Of a DNA stretch of 15,532 nt, positions 1-6,295 are shown piece after piece. Under the pieces are notes generated by a model. That model did no database searches. It was given only the letters and a program-made list of their open reading frames with translations, and was not told the origin of the DNA. How positions within the stretch are numbered: position 1 is the stretch's first letter; each line of letters starts with the position of its first letter. The translations under genes were made by a program, and so were the position numbers. Source of the stretch: an uncultured Marinicella sp. (lineage in GTDB: Bacteria > Pseudomonadota > Gammaproteobacteria > Xanthomonadales > Marinicellaceae); contig CALLLZ010000354.1 of NCBI GenBank assembly GCA_938008005.1, positions 1 to 15,532 of the forward strand, read 5' to 3'.

Positions 1-661
1 CATATTCGCCGCCTTTTTTCAACGCCTCCTCATAAGCTGGCCTGGCTTGAAAATCCTTGACAAATTGATAAATACTGGGGTGAGATGCTGCTGTAATCGC
101 ACCTTTAGCGACACTGGCTTCTAAGGGAAAAGACATTTGAATATCTGCTCCACTGATTTGATCTCCAGCGAAATATTTGTTCACCGACAAATGTTTTTCC
201 ACATAAGCAAAATGTTTTTTGATGTTTGGACTTACGAATGAATCCATAACCTTGTTGGCAATTCCATGCGCAACTGGTTTTACAAAAAAAGGCATTTTGC
301 TGCTTTTTACTTTATCAAATACAATTTTTAACAACAAAGGCGACATCAATGAGCCTTCAGCATATTGCAACCAATACATATAAGGCCTGTATTTTTTACT
401 GTTGCGCCTTGGTACCCATTCACCACTTCCGTATTTATAACCCAAATAGTCTATGATCGCACCTGATTCAGCCAACACATCATCACCGTCTACCACCACC
501 GGAGATTTCCCCAATGGATGCACTTTATGCAGTTCATTCGGCGCCAATTGTGTCTCGATATCACGTTTATAAAATTGAATTTCATAATCAACACCCAACT
601 CTTCTAACAACCAAAGAATACGTTGTGATCGAGAGTTGTTAAGATGATGGACTGTCAACAT
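1..661 (-). CDS. Glutathione S-transferase family protein (3' end cut by window edge)
   Basis: Cytosolic GST that would conjugate glutathione to electrophiles or reduce peroxides; the true substrate is unknown. The frame opens with ATG at 661 and runs off the left edge, giving 220 visible residues. The N-terminal thioredoxin-like half starts MLTVHHLNNSRSQRILWLLE, the SRSQRILWLLEEL pattern of bacterial GSTs resembling yeast Gtt1. HPLGKSPVVVDGDD follows near residues 49-62, with the cis-proline, and then the glutathione-contacting LAESGAI. The all-alpha C-terminal half includes the usual helix-capping region (SGADIQMSFPLE). It ends RPAYEEALKKGGEY at the edge, which is where such proteins normally have only a few residues left, so little is missing. 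Upstream is only a weak purine-rich ribosome site. The 37-base gap to the next gene on the same strand allows cotranscription. Confidence 0.9.
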   Translation of the reverse strand, partial: MLTVHHLNNSRSQRILWLLEELGVDYEIQFYKRDIETQLAPNELHKVHPLGKSPVVVDGDDVLAESGAIIDYLGYKYGSGEWVPRRNSKKYRPYMYWLQYAEGSLMSPLLLKIVFDKVKSSKMPFFVKPVAHGIANKVMDSFVSPNIKKHFAYVEKHLSVNKYFAGDQISGADIQMSFPLEASVAKGAITAASHPSIYQFVKDFQARPAYEEALKKGGEY

Positions 662-698
662 ATGTTTCTTGCTGTTTGAAATACCTTACAGTTTACCA

Positions 699-1142
699 TC
701 ATTCTAACTCTGACAGTAACCGAAGGATTTCTTTGCGCATCGCGTCTATACTGTCTTCTATCGCAAGCTTGCTTGTTTGCTCTGTATGTAAGGTCGGCCA
801 ATATTGGTCCCAAGTTGCTATCAGCCTATTTGCTGATTGATTGGATGAAGCCGGTAGAACCACAGCCAAATCTTGGATGGTTAATACATAGGTCCAACCC
901 AAACGTGGATTGCCTTTATGCTGCAAATCCTTTTCATAATGATTATAAAAAACCACTTGTTGTAATTCGTTTATTTTCAAAATAATTTCAAACGCCGCAT
1001 ACCTTTGGTTGCGATTGTCTTCGGTTAATTCGTTGCGCCAGGAGTTATATGACAAACTGGTAATAGCAATGATAATACTGATCAATGCAATCGCATTATC
1101 CTTAATTTGACTTTTGATGCTTTGATGCTTTTTTTTGCTCAT
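699..1142 (-). CDS. Small single-pass membrane protein of unknown function
   Basis: I do not recognise a named family. The product is 147 residues: a basic N-terminus (MSKKKHQSIKSQIKDN), one hydrophobic stretch at about residues 18-32 (ALISIIIAITSLSYN), then a soluble region of about 110 residues rich in charged and aromatic positions. The N-in rule from the lysines suggests the soluble part lies in the periplasm, attached by the uncleaved helix. The motif SLSYNSWRNE directly after the helix, followed by ENRNQRYAAFEIL-like sequence, resembles uncharacterised proteins I associate with gammaproteobacteria; this is memory, not a search. I chose the ATG at 1142 over an in-frame TTG nine bases upstream because an AAGG sits 12 bases before the ATG and would abut the TTG too closely. 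No cysteines or catalytic motif are visible. Confidence 0.72.
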   Translation of the reverse strand: MSKKKHQSIKSQIKDNAIALISIIIAITSLSYNSWRNELTEDNRNQRYAAFEIILKINELQQVVFYNHYEKDLQHKGNPRLGWTYVLTIQDLAVVLPASSNQSANRLIATWDQYWPTLHTEQTSKLAIEDSIDAMRKEILRLLSELE

Positions 1143-1287
1143 AACAAACAAAGACCTTCATGATGATTAAATATTACACAGTTATGAAAACCAATAAAGG
1201 TTTCTTGATATTAACAGCCATCATATTTAAAAAGCCAATCATTGGACGATACGCTCGATTGAATTGATTTTCACCCTGTATAAGGCA

Positions 1288-2271
1288 CTACTCTTTAACC
1301 ACAATAACTTTGCCATCCCGTTGTCCAGACGCCGCAACAGCCACTGCTTTTTTGATGTCTTTAACAGGATAAGTTGCATGCACTGGCGCTGAAAGTTGAC
1401 CTTTTGCAATCAAGCCAATCAATGAAGCATATAATTCTTGTTGTTGCACTGGAGTCGAGGTGCGAAACCATTTAGCCAGCCAAAAACCACGTACAGTGAT
1501 GTCTTTGAATATAATTACGGTAGGTGGCATTACACAAGATTCACCACTCATGGCCCCATAATTAACAAGAGTTGCGCCATCGCTCAAAGCTTCTCCCATA
1601 CGAGCTGTGGCACTTCCTCCAACCGCATCTATACCCAGTTTCATGACTGCACCACCAGTGGCACTTTTTACCTGCTTCGCCAAATCTTTTCCATCCACCA
1701 AAACCACATCAGCTCCAGCAGCTAATAAAGGCTCCACCAATGACTCGCGACGCACCACATTAACTGTTTTTAAGCCACGTAATTTAGCCAAAGCGATTAA
1801 ATAAGCACCCACGCCTGAATTGGCTGCATTTTGGATCACCCAATCACCAGCCTTCAAATCAACAAATTCACTCAACATCAAAGATGCTGTGGGTGGGTTA
1901 ACCGTAATCATCGATAGCTGAACTGGATCGACTCCATTAGGCAAATCAACCAATCCTTTTGCATCGGCTACCATGTGAGTAGCCCATGTACCAATGCCAA
2001 CAGGTAACAAGACAGTTTGCCCAATAGCTGGTTCAGATACACCAGGGCCATGCTCAACAACCTTAGCTACACCTTCATTACCACCAATGGCTGGCAGTGG
2101 TGGTAAAATGCCGTATTGCCCTGTTAAAGTGAGGACATCTGATGGATTGATCGGCGCTGCCAACATTTCAAGCAAAACCTGACCTTCCTCTAAATCAGGC
2201 TTATCAAAAGGAACTGCCTCAATCAGATCTTGAGGAATGGGACCACGTGTATGATACTGAGCTTTTAACAT
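1288..2271 (-). CDS. MECR/Etr1-like 2-enoyl thioester reductase (zinc-free MDR family)
   Basis: Probable NADPH-dependent trans-2-enoyl-ACP/CoA reductase of the medium-chain dehydrogenase/reductase superfamily, acting in the cytosol on fatty acyl thioesters. It has 327 residues, typical for the family. The N-terminal GroES-like domain contains INPSD (41-45) and GQYG with Tyr53, at the place of the catalytic tyrosine known from Etr1p. GGNEGVAKV (63-71) is the standard family segment. Zinc-ligand cysteines are absent. The Rossmann part has NAANSGVGAYL (148-158) as the dinucleotide loop, followed by NVVRR (171-175), whose arginines suit NADPH. GKVIVVKE closes the protein. An oxidoreductase of the quinone-reductase branch is the alternative, but the INPSD..GQYG..P.LP signature favours MECR. 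It is monocistronic on present evidence, with a TATAAT box 30-40 bases upstream. Confidence 0.85.
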   Translation of the reverse strand: MLKAQYHTRGPIPQDLIEAVPFDKPDLEEGQVLLEMLAAPINPSDVLTLTGQYGILPPLPAIGGNEGVAKVVEHGPGVSEPAIGQTVLLPVGIGTWATHMVADAKGLVDLPNGVDPVQLSMITVNPPTASLMLSEFVDLKAGDWVIQNAANSGVGAYLIALAKLRGLKTVNVVRRESLVEPLLAAGADVVLVDGKDLAKQVKSATGGAVMKLGIDAVGGSATARMGEALSDGATLVNYGAMSGESCVMPPTVIIFKDITVRGFWLAKWFRTSTPVQQQELYASLIGLIAKGQLSAPVHATYPVKDIKKAVAVAASGQRDGKVIVVKE

Positions 2272-2646
2272 AATGAAACTTTTGTGATTTGTAGGTTAAT
2301 TAAAAAACATTATACAGCTAAAAATGATCAAAAAAATCAGTTGCAGGGTTAATAGAAAATTATCTCCTGATGAATTTAAGTTCAACTGCATCCAATTAAA
2401 TAGACTGTGTCAGTCAACGACCAATCTTTTTTCATGTTAAAACCCATGAACGTTACAACTATCTCAGTGATGATGACAGCTTGAGGTTTTACATAAAAGT
2501 CACTATTCACAAGCCTGAAAATATGCATAACTGGCACCCATACGATTTTCATCCAGTATTAATGAATGCCTGCTTATTGTTGGATAATCCGCCAATTAGT
2601 TTTTTAACTGAAGGGCTTTCATATCGCCCTATTATCAAAAAAAAAT
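2272..2646. other. 375-base gap between enoyl reductase and phosphatase genes
   Basis: This gap holds the candidate promoter of the reductase (2309-2314) and the possible frameshifted frame listed separately. It ends in a run of nine A (2637-2645) just beyond the stop of the phosphatase gene. Read on the minus strand that run is T9, but no stable hairpin precedes it, so I do not call a terminator. Confidence 0.5.
2309..2314 (-). promoter_or_regulatory. Candidate -10 box for the enoyl reductase gene
   Basis: Read on the minus strand this is a perfect TATAAT, about 40 bases before the reductase ATG. A -35 match at 16-18 bases is poor (T-rich sequence only), so the call rests on the -10 box and its position in the gap between two diverging frames. 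Confidence 0.4.
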
Positions 2647-2654
2647 TTACTTGA
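2324..2654 (+). pseudogene. Possible frameshifted small gene of unknown function
   Basis: Two overlapping plus-strand frames read as protein. The first starts at ATG 2324 (MIKKISCRVNRKLS...) and stops at TAA 2438-2440. The second is open from just after a TAA near 2396 to TGA 2652-2654, with protein-like text such as HERYNYLSDDDSLRFYIKV and LLLDNPPISFLTEGLSYRP. They meet at a run of six T (2427-2432). Removing one T joins them into a single product of about 109 residues. The second frame has no usable start of its own before an internal Met. I recognise no family. It overlaps the end of the convergent phosphatase gene by 8 bases. A chance open frame cannot be excluded. Confidence 0.35.
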
Positions 2655-3954
2655 CCTTCACAGCCCACGGATAATCATCATAGACGTAGCACGTATTTGG
2701 GTTTAGAAGCCCTTTCTCAAGGCCTGAATTAACTGGTAAATCCGTCACTTTAGTTGTGGGTTTCCGTATCTTATTCCATACATCAACAATGGCATCATCA
2801 TAAGAGTCATTTGGTGCTGAACCGCCTGGTAAATATCGAGATCTATTGGGGTCAGTTTTAGCAGGTGTGATATGCATATCTTGACAATTCACCTGCTTGC
2901 CCCCTGCTGAATCACCAGGTTGCTTATTAACAGTTGTACCATATATGAAAGATTGTAAAAGTGATAAGTTCTTATGATTGCTTGCTAAATACGTTGATGC
3001 TGCCAAACCAGTTCTATCAACACCACTTGCGCAATGTATGTAATAAATTCGCTGAACCTTATGACTCTTATTCATCCATTCAGAAAGACTCTTTGCCAGT
3101 TGAGCATTTAAACCATAAGCATCTTTGTTATTTTGTATTGACCAAAGTGACATTTGCACTAAATGACCATTTACATTAGCTGGTCCTCCACTCGGATACC
3201 AAGCATTATCATCCAAGGCTGACATCTTGGCTTTTTTATTTCCAAATGATTGCAGCTCTGACAAGATTGAACCTCCCTCTGATGTTGGATTTTGCAGACA
3301 GATATCACTGAATACATAAGCTCCTTTCTCTGGAAAATCTTTCTGATCAGTTTGGTTTTCATATTGAGATTTCATATAATCATGTAAATCATCAAATGAT
3401 ACAGATTGAGGCCCATCCGCTTTACTCGGTGCTGCCAACGGGCAATTCCCTCTAAAGAGCATATTATTGCTATTCTTATCCACAAGAAAAACCATTTCTT
3501 CTCTCAGCGGTGCATATTTTGCCGCGACTCCACTACTCGTTCCAACTGGAGTAGCAACCCCAATATATTGAGGTGCTGATGGGTGATGGTTAACTATCGA
3601 GTCATTAAATTTATGCTGCCCATCAGCTTTGGACCACAGAAGTGATGGTTTGTTTGTAGCACCATTCTTACTTAAAAAAAAGTTAACATTAACATACGCC
3701 TTTTCATTACCATTGTATTTAATTTCAACTTGACCTTCGGAAAAGTCTGCATTCAAGCCTTCATTCTCAACATAAAATGTAACGGCCACACCTTTTGTGC
3801 CACCAACAGTTCCTGCACTAACAGAATCTACTTTCGTTAACACACCATTTATTTTTTGATGTAAGGTCGCTGTTGGATTAACAGTAACAACCGCTTCTAC
3901 ATTTGCGGCTGGGGTAATGATATATTCTTGAGAATAAGTTGATGGACTTAACAT
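2647..3954 (-). CDS. CX5R cysteine phosphatase (tyrosine/dual-specificity or phosphoinositide type) with extra N-terminal domain
   Basis: The product has 435 residues. The active-site loop is IHCASGVDRTG (306-316), with nucleophile Cys308 and Arg314, the HCX5RTG signature of protein tyrosine, dual-specificity and phosphoinositide phosphatases. SALDDNAWYP (245-254) could supply the general-acid aspartate, although the usual WPD order is not seen. Residues 12-95 are beta-rich, with Thr/Val-rich strands (VEAVVTVNPTATL, GVAVTFYVENEG, YVNVNFFLSKNG), and match no domain I know. No signal peptide or membrane segment is visible, so the protein would stay in the cytosol unless a dedicated secretion system exports it. 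The start is supported by AGGAG six bases before the ATG. It lies 208 bases downstream of a sulfatase on the same strand. Substrate is unknown: phosphoprotein, phosphoinositide and other phosphoesters are all possible. Confidence 0.75.
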   Translation of the reverse strand: MLSPSTYSQEYIITPAANVEAVVTVNPTATLHQKINGVLTKVDSVSAGTVGGTKGVAVTFYVENEGLNADFSEGQVEIKYNGNEKAYVNVNFFLSKNGATNKPSLLWSKADGQHKFNDSIVNHHPSAPQYIGVATPVGTSSGVAAKYAPLREEMVFLVDKNSNNMLFRGNCPLAAPSKADGPQSVSFDDLHDYMKSQYENQTDQKDFPEKGAYVFSDICLQNPTSEGGSILSELQSFGNKKAKMSALDDNAWYPSGGPANVNGHLVQMSLWSIQNNKDAYGLNAQLAKSLSEWMNKSHKVQRIYYIHCASGVDRTGLAASTYLASNHKNLSLLQSFIYGTTVNKQPGDSAGGKQVNCQDMHITPAKTDPNRSRYLPGGSAPNDSYDDAIVDVWNKIRKPTTKVTDLPVNSGLEKGLLNPNTCYVYDDYPWAVKVK

Positions 3955-4014
3955 TTAACACTCCTAATTTCACTTTTAACATTTGATAAAGTGCATATAT
4001 TTTTCACAAAATTG

Positions 4015-4058
4015 CACCAATTAATTATTCGAAAAACCCATTCAAATCCACCAATTAA
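4015..4058. repeat. Direct repeat CACCAATTAA upstream of the phosphatase gene
   Basis: The 10-base sequence CACCAATTAA occurs at 4015-4024 and again at 4049-4058, a 34-base period. Both copies lie 61-104 bases before the phosphatase ATG, where a regulator could bind. The region is AT-rich, so coincidence is possible. Confidence 0.35.
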
Positions 4059-4131
4059 ACAATGGAAAAATGGTTAATTACGCTGTAACAAAACTGGTCT
4101 TTTTAATGACCTTGATTGCCTACTAGCAACC

Positions 4132-4154
4132 TGGTTTCATACATTCCGAAACCA
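4132..4154 (-). other. Hairpin just after the sulfatase stop
   Basis: TGGTTTC (4132-4138) pairs with GAAACCA (4148-4154) across a nine-base loop, starting nine bases past the sulfatase stop. No T-run follows on the minus strand, so it is not a classic intrinsic terminator. It may attenuate or stabilise the transcript leading into the phosphatase gene. Confidence 0.3.
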
Positions 4155-4162
4155 TTACAAAT

Positions 4163-5827
4163 TTACTGACTTGGTAACTCTGGCGCCTTCGGCCAACCTT
4201 CAGGTTCTTGTCCATAAGTTTGTAACTGAGTTGTTAATGCCTGATGCATGTTATGCCATAAGATCTGAGTATCGACTGCAATTTCACCAGAGGAGTCTCC
4301 ATCTAATGGCACAAGATTAGTTGCCTCATCATCTCTGGTTTCAGGGTTACTAGAAAAGTTGTACATTTCATATTGAAAATCAAAAGCCGTACCATTGGGG
4401 TTACTGTCATTAACTCTCACATGGTAATAAACAGCATACTTACATTTTTTATCTGTATCGACCAAACAGCGAATATGAGCATTGGAGTCATCTGTAGCAA
4501 ATAAAAATTGATCATACGTACTGGCAATTTCTCCCGAAGACAAAATGGCATCTGCAATCGACTGCCCTTGAATTGCATATTTACTGTAAAGATTTGACAT
4601 GTTCTGACCAGTAATTTCAGCAATTGTAGGCATGATGTCTATCAATCCAGCCAACCCTTCACAATTCAATCCTTGTGGCAAACCAGGATTTGAAAAGATC
4701 ATCGGAACCAGCAACGTTTCGTTGTAAGCCTGATGTTCTTTTTCAATCATACCCGCTTGAGCCATACCCATTTCCCCATGATCAGCTAAACGAATAATCA
4801 GGGTATCCTTTGTCAGTTCATTAGGATTGTTATTTAATGAAGTTACAACCTTGCCTAATAGCTCATCACTCAACGTTTCTAAATACGCATAAAATCGAAT
4901 GTAATCTATGGCTTGTTCATTGGTATAACCTGGTCTGGTCCAATTATTTTGAATGGTCGGTTTATTTGCCAGTTGTTCTGAGCTCAAATCGTAACTCTGT
5001 GGTAAATTTATCTCTAGAAAAACTCCTTTCTGCCACGGGTAAAGACCATCTGGTTCTTTTAAAAATCCGGCATTTTCATAATTATCGGGGGAAACCCAAA
5101 CATCATGAGGGTTTAACAATGAAACAACCAAGCAAAATGGATTTGTTCCATCACTATTAGGTACATAGTTCTTTAAATAATCTGTCGAATTGATAACGCT
5201 GTGGGGATAACTGACACCATCAGTCACTCTGGCGTCATTTTCACCCAAACCGGCACCTAAAGAATAAAAAGCCTTACTTCCTTCAGGCAGTGGTGCTGGA
5301 ACCATTGAGTCACCAAAGTCAGGCGATGTCCAACCTGGAAGACCATAGGTTTCAGCTATACTTTGGTTATTTTCTGCCAGCTCTATTTGATGCGCTTTTT
5401 GTTTATCTGGTGCTATTTTAGATGCATAGCTCGAGTCTAGGTGAAATTTGCCTTTATAACTGACTTCATAATTAATTCCAGCAGGCACTAAATCAGCATC
5501 TTGCATTAATTGATCCAGTGTCACCAAAGGCAAATCTTTTCCATCGGGCAAATGTATTAGCTCCCCCATATTTAATGTGTCTCCAACTTCAGTAACACCA
5601 TTTAAAGTTGGATAAGTACTGGTGAACAATGTTCCTCTACTGGGAGAACATGCGGTTGTATTTGTCATGCCATTGCTGAATGTCACACCAGATTGTTGTA
5701 AAGCGGTTAAATTGGGTAAGTTTTTTTCAACCCAGTTTGAAGGATAATGCTGTGTTGTGCGCTGTTGGTCTGTGATTAAAATAAGTATGTTTGGCTGCTT
5801 AGTAAACGGTCCCCAGAATAAAGACAT
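4163..5827 (-). CDS. Cys-type sulfatase family hydrolase
   Basis: Hydrolyses a sulfate ester (some relatives act on phosphonates) using a formylglycine made from the active-site cysteine. It has 554 residues. PNILILITDQQR (12-23) gives the first metal ligand Asp20, with Gln at the next position as in choline-sulfatase-like members rather than the Asp-Asp of many arylsulfatases. ACSPSR (59-64) is the CxPSR modification motif with Cys60. KGKFH (125-129) gives Lys and His of the active site, NPHDVW (239-244) a histidine, and LADHGEMG (347-354) the second Asp-His metal site. KEHQAYNE (363-370) follows. No signal peptide is present, and the start has a strong GAGGGGG site, so a cytosolic enzyme is most likely. 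No formylglycine-generating enzyme is in the window. Substrate not determinable; choline-O-sulfate is one option. Confidence 0.9.
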   Translation of the reverse strand: MSLFWGPFTKQPNILILITDQQRTTQHYPSNWVEKNLPNLTALQQSGVTFSNGMTNTTACSPSRGTLFTSTYPTLNGVTEVGDTLNMGELIHLPDGKDLPLVTLDQLMQDADLVPAGINYEVSYKGKFHLDSSYASKIAPDKQKAHQIELAENNQSIAETYGLPGWTSPDFGDSMVPAPLPEGSKAFYSLGAGLGENDARVTDGVSYPHSVINSTDYLKNYVPNSDGTNPFCLVVSLLNPHDVWVSPDNYENAGFLKEPDGLYPWQKGVFLEINLPQSYDLSSEQLANKPTIQNNWTRPGYTNEQAIDYIRFYAYLETLSDELLGKVVTSLNNNPNELTKDTLIIRLADHGEMGMAQAGMIEKEHQAYNETLLVPMIFSNPGLPQGLNCEGLAGLIDIMPTIAEITGQNMSNLYSKYAIQGQSIADAILSSGEIASTYDQFLFATDDSNAHIRCLVDTDKKCKYAVYYHVRVNDSNPNGTAFDFQYEMYNFSSNPETRDDEATNLVPLDGDSSGEIAVDTQILWHNMHQALTTQLQTYGQEPEGWPKAPELPSQ

Positions 5828-5883
5828 GATATTTCCCCCTCTACCGTCATTTATTTTTTGTTTTTATATGATGTTTGTGCATT

Positions 5884-5889
5884 ATTATA
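5884..5889 (-). promoter_or_regulatory. Candidate -10 box for the sulfatase gene
   Basis: TATAAT on the minus strand about 57 bases before the sulfatase ATG, within a very AT-rich stretch (5850-5945). No convincing -35 lies at 16-18 bases, and several near-matches surround it, so the exact box is uncertain. Confidence 0.3.
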
Positions 5890-6072
5890 TAATAAATATG
5901 CATTTATATCACATTTATTTAACAAGCCTTTTTAATAAGGTTTTAGTTTATTTAAAATCACTCTCAAGCCAACTTTCTAAGCACCAGAACTGAAACTATT
6001 TCACTCAGCAAAAAATAAATAGCAAACAGATAAATACCACAACGGATTAAAAGCCGAAACCACACCTTACCC

Positions 6073-6092
6073 TAACCATCAAATGATGGTTA
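6073..6092. repeat. Palindrome with 8-bp arms
   Basis: TAACCATC and GATGGTTA flank a four-base AAAT. No T-run follows on either strand, so an operator or a dispersed-repeat core is as likely as a terminator. Confidence 0.45.
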
Positions 6093-6159
6093 CTCACTGC
6101 AAACAATGCGACTTTAAAATCACGAATATGAGGGACTTTGTTTTTCATTAAACCAAAGA

Positions 6160-6176
6160 CTAAATCAAAGATTTAG
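6160..6176 (-). terminator. Weak hairpin, possible terminator of the rpoZ-recG operon
   Basis: On the minus strand CTAAATC and GATTTAG pair across a three-base loop, followed by the moderately T-rich TCTTTGGTTT. It lies about 120 bases past the recG stop. The stem is AT-rich and short, so termination strength is doubtful. Confidence 0.25.
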
Positions 6177-6295
6177 AACAAATAATTATGACTTAGCTAA
6201 AACAACCAATTTAAAACTGCAAGAGGGAGGGTAAATTTTCGCTACACACCAAACATCTCATCCATAAAACTCTATACAAATCCCCTACTATAGGC

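Larger units (their letters stand above)
5828..6295. other. 468-base AT-rich gap between recG and the sulfatase gene
   Basis: No gene is supported here. The right part lies downstream of recG and the left part is the sulfatase leader. It contains palindromes at 6073-6092 and 6160-6176 and a 33-codon minus-strand open frame at 6047-6148 (ATG, no ribosome site). The gap is a natural boundary between the conserved rpoZ-recG block and the accessory sulfatase-phosphatase block. No transposase remnant or target duplication was seen. Confidence 0.6.

Noticed and set aside
1235..1245. CCAAT-C-ATTGG hairpin with a T-run on the minus strand after the enoyl reductase
   Set aside because: The arms leave only a one-base loop and four usable pairs, too weak to call a terminator.
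4837..5160. 107-codon plus-strand open frame opposite the sulfatase
   Set aside because: It lies wholly antisense to a clear sulfatase with all its motifs, and its translation has no recognisable family character.
2647..5827. Sulfatase-phosphatase block as a defence system or transposon cargo
   Set aside because: No nuclease, helicase, transposase, integrase or flanking inverted repeats were seen around it.
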